Of a stretch of DNA of 64,000 nt, positions 43,334 to 53,332 are shown piece by piece. The position numbers and the translations under genes are program-made. The notes below the pieces were generated by a model. The model saw nothing but the letters and a program-made list of their open reading frames with translations. It searched no databases and was not told where the DNA came from. This stretch comes from an uncultured Rothia sp. (GTDB taxonomy: Bacteria > Actinomycetota > Actinomycetes > Actinomycetales > Micrococcaceae), in contig NZ_CAKAPD010000001.1 in assembly GCF_916715725.1 (NCBI RefSeq), positions 186,001-250,000 on the forward strand, in the 5' to 3' direction. Every line of letters starts with the position of its first letter. The stretch's first letter is position 1.

Positions 43334-45898
43334 TTAGCGGTTAGCGACTGCCACCTGCAGGTAACCCTCAGCGGACTTTACGCCCTTGTCGGTCACTGCG
43401 CGGTAGCGGACCAGCGGTGCGAAGCCCTGCTTGGACTTTGCAGAAACCGCGATGCCCTGGGTGCCATTCGGCAGGGTCACCACGCGGTAGGTGCCGTATT
43501 CATCGCTGTATGCGCTGACGACCTGGCCTTGCTGGTTGAGCAGTTCCAGCTTCTTCACAGTCTCGCCGCGGCTGTATGCACCGAAGGATGCCTCGTCGTT
43601 GTTCAGGACCGCCACGTTCTGGGTGGTGCCCGAGTACAGGGAGACGGAGTCCTCACGTGCAATGGGGCTGTTCTTGTCGACCACGTGTACCTTCAGCGGG
43701 ATCGAGTACAGCTGCGCGGCAGAACCCTTCTTCGCCTTCACATCGGACATGCGTGCGGGCGCCTTGTCGGTGCGGTTCACGGTGATGTTCGTACCGTTAT
43801 CGCGGCGCAGGTCCCAGGTGGTGCCGGTGACGTCGTGGGTATTCAGGTCAATCGAGTAGGTGCCGGTCTTGCCGTTGGAAGCAAAACGGATGCCGGTCTC
43901 TGCACTGGAGAACTGGCCGCCAGCAGTGTTGACCTTCTCCTTGTTGACCCAGCGGCTGGGGCGGAAGTTCGGGGTCTGCTCGATTTCCTGGAAGTTGTAG
44001 TCACGGGCGTAGCGGTAGTTCGGGGAAACCTTGTGCGACTGGTGCACGCTCTGCGCAACTGCGGTCTCGCCGGAGTAGACGGTGGCGTGGTGCTCAGCGG
44101 GCTGGTAGATCACGCCAGAGCCGGTGCCGGTCTTACCGTAGGAGTCCGAGGGGTACTTGAACTTCACGCTGGTATCTGCGCTGGCGGTGTTGCGGCCTGC
44201 ACTGTTTTCAGCGGACTCGGTGTAGTTCACGGGCATCCACTGCACCTGCTGCCAGGGGAACTGGTTGCCGGTGAAGCCACTGGGCACAAAGTTCGCGAAC
44301 ATTGCCGCGAGCTTCGGGTCTTCCTTGTACACGTTCTTACCCTGGCGGGCGTAGGGCGCGTAGGAGCTTGCCGCCTCCAGGTTGAATGCGTTGGTGAAGA
44401 GGTTACGGTCCGTGATGATGAAGCCGTACTCCTTCATCGCGGTCAGAATCATGCGGCTGAGCTGGTCGTCAGCGTGGCCGGTGTTACGCAGGTGCTCTTC
44501 CACGTCAAAGTTCGCGGGCAGGAAGCCGCGCTGACCGGCACGGGGTGCGTTCGGGTACTTGCTCACGTCAATCTTGCCGTCGGTGCCCTTCGCCGGGAAG
44601 GAGGAGGTCAGCGAGGAATAGTCAGCCGCGGTGATGGACACCATGTGGTTGATCTTGCCCGCCTTGAGCTCGTCCACACCAATCTGGGTGAGCTCGTTCG
44701 CCATGCCCACCACGGAGGAGGTGCCGTTCTTGAGGGTCAGCCAGTAGTTGTCTTCGCCCACGCCCCCGAAGTTCGGCTTAGCGAGCATGTAGCCGCCGGA
44801 GGACACGTGGTAGGTTGCCGGGTAGTCAACCGCAACGGGGATGTCCACGGTACCGCGGGTGCCTGCGGGAATCTTGTAGGTGATAACGCCGGTGTTCGCG
44901 TCGATGGACGCGCCGGGTACGTTCTTTGCCAGGCGGAACTTCGCGCCGCGAGCAATCGGGTAGGAGGTGCGGGCGTTGCCGGACTTCGCGTCGATGCTGA
45001 CGGGTGCGTTGATGGTGACGGTCTGACCTGCGTTGCCGCGGCCGACGTTGTCGTACTGAATCTTTGCGCTCTTGGGAGTGGATACGTTGCCGCCGCCCAC
45101 CTGCACGCGGGCGGTGCTGGTGTAGGTCTGTGCGTCTGCATCCTTGACGAACTTGAAGTAGGAGCGCCAGATGCCGGTTGCCTCATCGTACAGGGCGACG
45201 GACTGGTCACCGGAGAGGCCGTGGTCCTCGGCAAGCCACTTCGGGATCGGGATGCCGCCGGTCAGGATGCGCTTGTTCTCCGCGTTAGCGTTGACGCGGT
45301 TGTCGCGGGAAACAACCTCGACGTACTCCTGGTGCGGATTCGCGGAGTTCACGGCGAGGGTCGGGATATTTTCGTGGCCGCCAACGGTCTGGGCGCGGTC
45401 CTTCTTCACAGTGCCGGCGTTGATGGCGGTGGTGACGGGGTGGTTACCCGCATCGCCGGTGTATTCGAGGAAGGTGCGGCTGATTTCGCTACTGTTGGGT
45501 GCGACGGCTTCGGTGCCGGTGAGCTTCTTGGCGGCGAATGAATCGCGGGCGAGCTTGCCGCTCAGGGGCGAGGTGTTCTCGGTGGTGGTCAGCTGCGCCT
45601 TGGTGAGGGAGGAGTTGACCGGCGCGAGAGTGTTAATGGTCTGCGCCTTCTGGTCGGGGTTCCAGTAGCAGGTCGGACCGGGCGCCACGTTGGTGAGGTT
45701 CGCGAGGGTCGGCACGGTGCGGTAACCTGCGTCGACGCAGGTGGTACCAGCTACGTTACGGGTGGGGGCGGTTGCACCGAAGGTCGCGGGGAGGTTCGCG
45801 CCGGTGATGACGGTTGCCAATGCTGCGGAGGCAGCGATGGTGGCACGGCGGCGGTTTGCCGGGCGCTGTGCCGGGTTTTTGGATGCAGTTATGGTCAT
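43334..45898 (-). CDS. large secreted protein with Ig/cadherin-like C-terminus
   Basis: 854 aa from the ATG at 45898 (GGAAG 8 nt upstream); the frame open to 46075 is not used. A Sec signal peptide covers about 1-42 (RRRATIAASAALATVITGAN, then a TFGA cleavage-like site). Ser/Thr-rich segments and beta-rich repeats follow: GVITYKIPAGTRGTVDIPVA near 320-340, and a C-terminal cadherin-like/Big_9-like unit (VVDKNSPIAREDSVSLYSGT, VAVLNNDEASFGAY). The sequence ends in VAVANR with no LPXTG anchor, so it is released or held non-covalently. It is probably an adhesin or matrix protein; the family is not recognised. Confidence 0.75.
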   Translation of the reverse strand: MTITASKNPAQRPANRRRATIAASAALATVITGANLPATFGATAPTRNVAGTTCVDAGYRTVPTLANLTNVAPGPTCYWNPDQKAQTINTLAPVNSSLTKAQLTTTENTSPLSGKLARDSFAAKKLTGTEAVAPNSSEISRTFLEYTGDAGNHPVTTAINAGTVKKDRAQTVGGHENIPTLAVNSANPHQEYVEVVSRDNRVNANAENKRILTGGIPIPKWLAEDHGLSGDQSVALYDEATGIWRSYFKFVKDADAQTYTSTARVQVGGGNVSTPKSAKIQYDNVGRGNAGQTVTINAPVSIDAKSGNARTSYPIARGAKFRLAKNVPGASIDANTGVITYKIPAGTRGTVDIPVAVDYPATYHVSSGGYMLAKPNFGGVGEDNYWLTLKNGTSSVVGMANELTQIGVDELKAGKINHMVSITAADYSSLTSSFPAKGTDGKIDVSKYPNAPRAGQRGFLPANFDVEEHLRNTGHADDQLSRMILTAMKEYGFIITDRNLFTNAFNLEAASSYAPYARQGKNVYKEDPKLAAMFANFVPSGFTGNQFPWQQVQWMPVNYTESAENSAGRNTASADTSVKFKYPSDSYGKTGTGSGVIYQPAEHHATVYSGETAVAQSVHQSHKVSPNYRYARDYNFQEIEQTPNFRPSRWVNKEKVNTAGGQFSSAETGIRFASNGKTGTYSIDLNTHDVTGTTWDLRRDNGTNITVNRTDKAPARMSDVKAKKGSAAQLYSIPLKVHVVDKNSPIAREDSVSLYSGTTQNVAVLNNDEASFGAYSRGETVKKLELLNQQGQVVSAYSDEYGTYRVVTLPNGTQGIAVSAKSKQGFAPLVRYRAVTDKGVKSAEGYLQVAVANR

Positions 45899-46621
45899 GT
45901 TTTTCTTCCGTTCGTGTCGGCTTGTTTGAGTGAGTGCGTTTGTATGAACAAACACGGACGTGAGTGAAATATTCATCTGAGGGTGTGCCCGGGTGGGCCC
46001 TGATCTTCTGGCAGGAATTCTCAGGAAACTCTCAGATAATCCCCATACCCTACATAGTCTTTGGGGTGAACGCAAAACGAGTTTGTGATTTGGGGCACCG
46101 ATTTTTTGCTAAAGGTTCAGGTTTAGACTCATATTTCTTTACACCTTTGTGCACCGACAGGTGTTTAGTCTCTCAAAATTTGCACCGTAGTGTTTAAGCT
46201 TTACCCCTAGTCAGGCAAAGGTAACTTGAGAAAAACGAAAATTGCGCACGGAAAACTAAACCTTCAACCACAAACTTCCCGGAATGACGCGCCAAAACCC
46301 TCTGTTGAATTTCTCACACGTGCCCACAATTTGGAATTCTGTACCGAGGGTAGATATGGTCTCAATCACTGAAACAGGGGCTTCTATACACAAAATCAGC
46401 AGTCTTCAAGCAGGGGCCACACCCACAGAACACCCCTCGTTTCATTCCCGCAGACCCACAAACCCCACCTGAAACCCTAAGATTTAGGTCAAAGTTTAAA
46501 GTTTTTGTGTGTTTGACAGCGTGTAACCATGCATGCGCCACACTCCCCTAGTCGAGGCACTCTCCGCTGCATACCCCAGAAAATCTAAGCCGCCCACCGG
46601 GAGCTTTAAAAGGAATAAAAA
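45899..46621. other. long AT-rich upstream region of the secreted-protein gene
   Basis: About 720 bp with no gene. TTGCGT-17 bp-TAGGGT on the minus strand (near 46040-46075) is a possible promoter for the secreted protein. Several similar short motifs (GGTGCA, AGGTGTTTA, TTTGCACC) are scattered in 46080-46210 and could be regulator sites. Confidence 0.35.
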
Positions 46622-46656
46622 CACCCCGCATGTGCCTCAAAAACACATGCGGGGTG
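46622..46656 (-). terminator. terminator of the FAH-family gene
   Basis: CACCCCGCATGTG / CACATGCGGGGTG, 13-bp perfect stem, followed by TTTTTATTCCTTTT on the minus strand, about 110 nt after the stop. Confidence 0.85.
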
Positions 46657-46767
46657 CATAAGTATTCATTTATGGGTGCTTTCCAACGCACCCAACACGA
46701 GGTGCTGCAGGCGCCTCCGTGGGTTCACGTGGGTTCATTCGCGGTTGCGTACAGAGCTACCGGATAA

Positions 46768-47658
46768 CTACAGCGCGCCCGCTTCCGAGCAGACATTCAC
46801 CAGCTCTCCAATACCCTCAATGCGGGTGCGCACCGTCTGCCCCGGCTTCAACCACTGACGCGGATGTAGCGACAAACCAACCCCAGCCGGGGTACCCGTC
46901 GCCACCAGGTCACCCGGCTCCAGGGTCATAAACCGCGAAATATAGGAGAGCAGCTGCGCCGGAGTGAACACCATATCCGCCGTCGTGCCGCGCTGACGCA
47001 CCACACCATCCACCTCACAGACCAGCTCCAGACCGGCAACCGGGTCAACCTCATCGGGGCCCACAATCACCGGACCAAACGGAGTCATCGCATCCCAGTT
47101 CTTACCCTGGAACCACTCCGAAGAACGACCCTGCCAGTCACGCACCGACACATCATTCATGACCGTGTACCCCATCAGAGCCTCAAGTGCCTGCTCCTCC
47201 GTGGCATTACGCAGGCGAGCGCCCACGACCAGGCACAGCTCAACCTCCCAGTCGACCTTCGTGCTACCGGTGCCGTCGGCGGCGGGCATGCGAATCTGCT
47301 CGCCGGGGCCAATCAGCGCGTTCGGGAACTTCGCGAACAGCGCCGGATGCTCAGGCACCTCAAGGTTCATTTCCGCGGCATGGTCGCGGTAGTTCAGGCC
47401 GGCGCACACAATCTTGCCGGGCTTATCCAGCGGGCGAATAAAGGGTAGGGAGTTCCACAGCTCCTCGCCGTGACCCATGACGGTCGCGCCGTTCTCCTTC
47501 AGGATCGCCACGGCGTTCTTCGGGTCGCCAAAGTTCAGGCGGAACCGGCTGTAGAAATTCAGTAGCGGGCTGAGCTTCGCCGGAAGCTCGTACACGGTCT
47601 CTTCGAAGAAGCAGACCGCGCGGCTGCCCTTCGAGTCTTTAATCTGTGCCCAACGCAT
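46768..47658 (-). CDS. fumarylacetoacetate hydrolase family protein
   Basis: 296-aa FAH-fold enzyme. Metal ligands lie in VDWEVELCLVVGARL and the Asp of VMNDVSVRDWQGRSSEWFQG. The conserved KPGKIVCAGLNYRDHAAEM, and LEPGDLVATGTPAGVGLSL near the C-terminus, place it with 2-hydroxyhepta-2,4-diene-1,7-dioate isomerase or oxaloacetate/acylpyruvate hydrolase-like members. The substrate cannot be told from sequence. The N-terminal 70-residue domain is typical. The lipoate-ligase-like gene is 68 bp upstream on the same strand, with no shared pathway apparent. Confidence 0.92.
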   Translation of the reverse strand: MRWAQIKDSKGSRAVCFFEETVYELPAKLSPLLNFYSRFRLNFGDPKNAVAILKENGATVMGHGEELWNSLPFIRPLDKPGKIVCAGLNYRDHAAEMNLEVPEHPALFAKFPNALIGPGEQIRMPAADGTGSTKVDWEVELCLVVGARLRNATEEQALEALMGYTVMNDVSVRDWQGRSSEWFQGKNWDAMTPFGPVIVGPDEVDPVAGLELVCEVDGVVRQRGTTADMVFTPAQLLSYISRFMTLEPGDLVATGTPAGVGLSLHPRQWLKPGQTVRTRIEGIGELVNVCSEAGAL

Positions 47659-47726
47659 GGATGCTCCTTCGCTTCAGGTGGGGATATATCGAATAAGTTA
47701 CGGATAAAAGTCAGAAATAAAACAAC

Positions 47727-48425
47727 CTAGTGAAAACCGTTTTGGGCGTACACCTCAACGATGGCGTCTTCCAGGTCTTCCATGAGCAGGGCGGGGTTCG
47801 CGTCCTGCGCCGCGCCAACCGTGGCGGGATCCAGCTCCATGCCGAGGGCACGGTACACGTCCGCGGTGACCGCCCGCAGCGGCGCAGAGTCGGAGACCAC
47901 GATGCCGGTGCTGAACCACCAGCCGCCGGTCACCACACGCTGGGCGGTGCCAACCAGTTTAATGCGGCCACCACCTGCGGAGGCGGGAAGCTGCGCGTGC
48001 ACCGAATACTCGCCGGGGCAGTACTCCCCCGGGATCTCGCCCATGCGCGCATCCACGCCGACCTCGCGGAGCGCCTGCGCGTACATGGAACCGAACAGTT
48101 CGTAGCGTAGGGTGTTGCCGCTGCGGGCGTCGGAGGCGGGCTGAAAATGGTCCACGACCAGGCACCCCTGATGGTAGGCGGCGGCGTGCCCGCCGACCTT
48201 GCGCACCAGCACCTCGAAACCGTGCTCGGCGCACGCCGCCGAGGCCTCCGCGAAGCCGGGGTTCAGTTCGTCACGGCGGCCGAACGCGACCGTCGGGTTC
48301 GGCTGATACATGCGCAGGGTGGCTTCGCGCTTGCCGGTTGCCACCTCGCGGAGCATCTGCACCGTCTGGTCGTGGTGAATGAGGATATCGCCGGATTCGG
48401 GACCGGTCTCTCGAATAATCTGCAC
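47727..48425 (-). CDS. lipoate--protein ligase/octanoyltransferase-like protein
   Basis: 232-aa member of the biotin/lipoate A/B protein ligase fold. Key points are PNPTVAFGRRDELNPGF near 45-60, the Gly-Gly loop VRKVGGHAAAYHQGCLVVD (an RRxTGGGAV-like motif with His in place of Gly), and the lysine motif GGRIKLVGTAQRVVTGGWWF near 155. These residues bind the acyl-adenylate. Whether it uses free lipoate, octanoyl-ACP or another acyl donor is not decidable here. It is short compared with LplA and lacks the C-terminal accessory domain. The gene starts next to a divergent transporter gene. Confidence 0.8.
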   Translation of the reverse strand: MQIIRETGPESGDILIHHDQTVQMLREVATGKREATLRMYQPNPTVAFGRRDELNPGFAEASAACAEHGFEVLVRKVGGHAAAYHQGCLVVDHFQPASDARSGNTLRYELFGSMYAQALREVGVDARMGEIPGEYCPGEYSVHAQLPASAGGGRIKLVGTAQRVVTGGWWFSTGIVVSDSAPLRAVTADVYRALGMELDPATVGAAQDANPALLMEDLEDAIVEVYAQNGFH

Positions 48426-48829
48426 GTTCCTATTTTACGGTTACGCCCGTCACTTACGGTGCGTGATCGGTGGGGCGTCTCAGGAGCGACGCGGAAGCAA
48501 CTCAGAGGCAACCCGGAAGCAGCCCGGAAGCGGTTCAAGAGGCGGCACTCCCCCGCTACGCCTCACGCCGATTCCCCTTTGAATCTGTGCAAAGTCATCG
48601 CCGAAACCCCGCAGAATCCCAGCCGCCGATATGCCCCGCCATATTCACATTTTTTATGCCGATTTTCTTCACTCCGTGAATCCAAACCATTACGATTAAA
48701 AAACTACGTGGCATCCCACACATTGCCATAAGTACACAACACAGCATGACAACGCAGAAGAAACGCGCACACCGTGGCGGAACCACCCACCACGGACCAA
48801 ACTGTACGTTTCACATAAGGAGTACGGAC
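48426..48829. other. divergent intergenic region
   Basis: About 400 bp between the lipoate-ligase-like gene and the DASS transporter. Contains several CGGAAGC-type short repeats at 48490-48540 and then AT-rich DNA. Promoters for both genes should be here, but I do not see clear hexamers. Confidence 0.35.
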
Positions 48830-50311
48830 ATGACACAGTCCACCAACACAGCAGCAGCCGCTGCCCCCAGCCAGGAGGTGAGCGCAGCCCGCAAACAGCG
48901 AAACAAGCTGATCCTGCACGTTGCCATCATCCTCGTAGCGACCCTCGCCATCTGGTTCGTTCCCGCCCCCGAAGGCGTCGACCCGCGCGGCATGCACATG
49001 CTCGCCATCTTCGTCGGCACCGTCCTCGGCCTGATCCTGCAGCCGCTGCCGACCCCGTCCGTAGCGCTCGTCGGCCTGGGCGCCGCAATGATTACCGGCA
49101 CCATGGCGGCAAAGAACGAGGCACTGACCGGCTTCGGTAACTCCTCCATCTGGATTATTGTTGCCGCGTTCTTCATCGCCGACGGCTTCCTCATCACCGG
49201 CCTGGGCAAGCGCATCGCACTGCTGTTCGTGCGTGCGCTCGGCAAGTCCTCCCTGGGCCTGTCCTACGGTATGGCAATCACCGACCTGGTTCTCGCCCCC
49301 GCCACCCCCTCCAACACTGCGCGTGCCGGTGGCGTGATTTACCCGATTATCCGTTCCCTCTCCGAGGTCAACGGCTCCACCAACGAAACCCCCGAATCGC
49401 GCCGTAAGCTCGGCTCCTACCTGCTCATGACCGAGGCGCAGGTCAACACCATCACCTCCGCCATGTTCCTGACCGCAATGGCGGGTAACCCGCTGGCGCA
49501 GAAGTTCGCGCACGACCGCGGCATCAACCTCGACTGGGGCACGTGGGCGCTCGCCGCTATCGTTCCCGGTCTTGCCGCGCTGATTGTGATGCCGTGGATC
49601 ATGTCAAAGATTTACCCGCCGACCATCAAGAAGACCCCGGACGCACCCGAGCACGCCCGCCAGGAACTGCACGAAATGGGCCCCATGAGCTCCAAGGAAT
49701 GGATTATGCTCGGCACTTTCGTGCTGCTGCTGGTCCTGTGGATTACCGGCACCGCCCTGGGTATTGACGCCACCAGCGCCGCATTCTTCGGCATCGCAAT
49801 TCTGCTGGTGACTAAGGTCCTGACCTGGAAGGACATGGCGAAGAACTCCAGCGCATGGTCCACCCTCATCTTCTTCGCCGTGCTCGTCGGCATGGCAGAC
49901 CACCTGAAGAAGCTCAAGGTCGTCGACTGGATCGGTCAGCAGGCGGCGCACAGCATCAGCGGCATGGCCTGGCCCATGGCGTTCGCGATCCTGATTCTGG
50001 CGTACTTCTTCATCCACTACATGTTCGCTTCGAACACCGCGCAGGTTGTGGCACTGTACGCCGTGTTCCTCGGTGCGGCGGTAGCTGCCGGTGTTCCGCC
50101 GATGTTCGCAGCGCTGTTCCTCGGCTTCATGGGCAACCTGATTGGCGGCATCACCCACTACGCCTCCGGCCCGGCGGGCGTGTACTACGGTTCCGGCTAC
50201 TTCAGCGTGGGCGAATGGTTCAAGATCGGCTTCATGGCGGCTATCGTGAACCTCGTCGTCTGGGGCGTAGTCGGTACCGCGTGGCTGTTCGCGCTCGGCT
50301 TCGCCAACTAG
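48830..50311 (+). CDS. DASS (SLC13) family dicarboxylate transporter
   Basis: 493 aa from the ATG at 48830 with AAGGAG 8 nt upstream. About 11-13 membrane helices. The two family SNT substrate/sodium signatures are present: LAPATPSNTARAGG in the first half and HYMFASNTAQVVALY in the second, each beside a re-entrant loop. It resembles the CitT/YbhI/2-oxoglutarate-malate translocator branch rather than the NaDC branch. It likely imports C4 or C5 dicarboxylates, by sodium symport or by exchange. It forms its own transcript with a good terminator. Confidence 0.9.
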   Translation: MTQSTNTAAAAAPSQEVSAARKQRNKLILHVAIILVATLAIWFVPAPEGVDPRGMHMLAIFVGTVLGLILQPLPTPSVALVGLGAAMITGTMAAKNEALTGFGNSSIWIIVAAFFIADGFLITGLGKRIALLFVRALGKSSLGLSYGMAITDLVLAPATPSNTARAGGVIYPIIRSLSEVNGSTNETPESRRKLGSYLLMTEAQVNTITSAMFLTAMAGNPLAQKFAHDRGINLDWGTWALAAIVPGLAALIVMPWIMSKIYPPTIKKTPDAPEHARQELHEMGPMSSKEWIMLGTFVLLLVLWITGTALGIDATSAAFFGIAILLVTKVLTWKDMAKNSSAWSTLIFFAVLVGMADHLKKLKVVDWIGQQAAHSISGMAWPMAFAILILAYFFIHYMFASNTAQVVALYAVFLGAAVAAGVPPMFAALFLGFMGNLIGGITHYASGPAGVYYGSGYFSVGEWFKIGFMAAIVNLVVWGVVGTAWLFALGFAN

Positions 50312-50358
50312 TAGCGCAGGCCCCGCGGCGGCCTAGCTCAGCGTAAAAGCGCTGTATA

Positions 50359-50406
50359 AAAGCCCGGTGTTCTCACGTGAATTTTCGTGTGAGGATGCCG
50401 GGCTTT
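50359..50406 (+). terminator. DASS transporter terminator
   Basis: AAAGCCCGG / CCGGGCTTT with an inner TCTCACG/CGTGTGAG stem, ending in a short T-run, about 48 nt after the stop. Confidence 0.8.
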
Positions 50407-50485
50407 CGCATGCCCGATAGCGTCCCAAACAGCGCAAAACCTAGTAATCCCCCACCCCCTCCGCTAGGGTAGAAGAAAGACCTAA

Positions 50486-51985
<1,500 letters not shown>

Positions 51986-52037
51986 CCGGTCAGGTTCTAC
52001 CTCCCCCTGAAACTAGCACGCGAATCTCAGTACATAA

Positions 52038-52070
52038 AAGGCCCCCGAGATGCAGAATCTCGGGGGCCTT
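52038..52070. terminator. bidirectional terminator between GH1 and GNAT genes
   Basis: AAGGCCCCCGAGAT / ATCTCGGGGGCCTT, a perfect stem of 14 bp with A/T-rich ends on both sides. It serves the plus-strand GH1 gene and possibly the minus-strand GNAT gene. Confidence 0.85.
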
Positions 52071-52118
52071 GCGCACATGCTGCGTACCTATTGTCCGTTA
52101 TGCCCAGCGCGGGCAATT

Positions 52119-53288
52119 CTAGTCCATGGGCAGGTCGTTCAGGCTGGTGGAAACGTACTCCCACCAGGTCGGCACCAGCCCGGCGTTCATCGCCACCCTC
52201 TGCGACAGCATATGCGACGGGCTCGTACCGTAGAACGGCAGGTACCCCTCCGCCAGAGTCAGGCGGGCGGCATCGCGCACCAGAGCGCTCGCAATGCCGG
52301 CACCGCGCCAGGCGGGCAGCACATCGATACCGATCTGACGCATAATCGGCGAATCATCGCTCAGACCAACCATAGCGATAGGGTCTGCGAGCGCGGGGCT
52401 CTCCCCCGCTGCGGGTGCGCCAGGCGCATCCTCGTCCACCGGGTATGCGGCAAGCACCAGCACATCCGGGCGGCGTTCGCTAAAGCCCAGCGCGTTTGAG
52501 TAACGCTTATCCCCGCGGAAGCGCTCAAACTGTTCAGCGTCCAGCAGCTCCACACGCAGGCGGGTTACGCGCGCCTCCGTGTCTTCCGGGTCAACCTCAA
52601 GCGCACCGGCGGAGGCGTTCGCCTCCTTACGAATGGTGCGCTCGCCTGTGATTTCGGCGAGCAACGCCGCCTTCAGCTCTGCGGGGTCAACGCGACGCAT
52701 CATACCCACACCGGGCACGGCACACTTCACTTCCTGCGCCTGCACGCCCTCGGGTACGACCGAGTTCAGCAGGGCGCGGCCGGGCGTGTAGTAGATGCTC
52801 GTGCCGCTGACCTGCTGGGTGTAGGGGGTGAGCAGTTCGTTGAGCTGGCGCAGCTGCGCGTAATCACCCAGCCAGTTCGACTGGTCACCGAGCATGTAGT
52901 CAATCGCCTTCTCCAGCACGCGCGGATGCTTAGCGCAGAGAATGCCGACGCTCGCGTAGTTGGCGACGCGCAACTCCCAGATGTCGTCGTTGCGGCGGCG
53001 TGCGGCACCCATCTTCTCGGAGGGAGGCTGCACGGTGGCGAGCAACGGCAGGCTTTCGGCTTCCGGGTATTCGCGTAGCTCTTGAAGGGCGCGGCTAATC
53101 GAGCCGGGCGCCTGGCAGAAGTCCGCCTCCAGCTGGGTGTGCAGGATGTGCCGCGCCCGGTCCACGGTGGTCACGGCGCCGCGAATCGCAGTGCCGCGGT
53201 TCACAGTGTCTCGGCGCGCGCCGAAGCCCGCAGCACCCGCAGAGCGCTCGGCTCCCTGGGCAGGTTCGGTTCCTTGAGTATCAGTCAC
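52119..53288 (-). CDS. GNAT family N-acetyltransferase-like protein
   Basis: 389 aa. The C-terminal third carries the GNAT acetyl-CoA motif: MRQIGIDVLPAWRGAGIASA, where Q/R-x2-G-x-G/A binds the pyrophosphate. The first 250 residues are of unknown type (YMLGDQSNWLGDYAQLRQLN, YYTPGRALLNSVVPEG) and may be a second, degenerate GNAT repeat. The acceptor substrate is unknown. The gene lies 45 bp downstream of uvrA on the same strand, but no functional link to excision repair is known. Confidence 0.8.
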   Translation of the reverse strand: MTDTQGTEPAQGAERSAGAAGFGARRDTVNRGTAIRGAVTTVDRARHILHTQLEADFCQAPGSISRALQELREYPEAESLPLLATVQPPSEKMGAARRRNDDIWELRVANYASVGILCAKHPRVLEKAIDYMLGDQSNWLGDYAQLRQLNELLTPYTQQVSGTSIYYTPGRALLNSVVPEGVQAQEVKCAVPGVGMMRRVDPAELKAALLAEITGERTIRKEANASAGALEVDPEDTEARVTRLRVELLDAEQFERFRGDKRYSNALGFSERRPDVLVLAAYPVDEDAPGAPAAGESPALADPIAMVGLSDDSPIMRQIGIDVLPAWRGAGIASALVRDAARLTLAEGYLPFYGTSPSHMLSQRVAMNAGLVPTWWEYVSTSLNDLPMD

Positions 53289-53332
53289 GTAGGTTTCCTC
53301 TAGTTCAAGTCTCGGCTAGTTCAGGATCTCGA

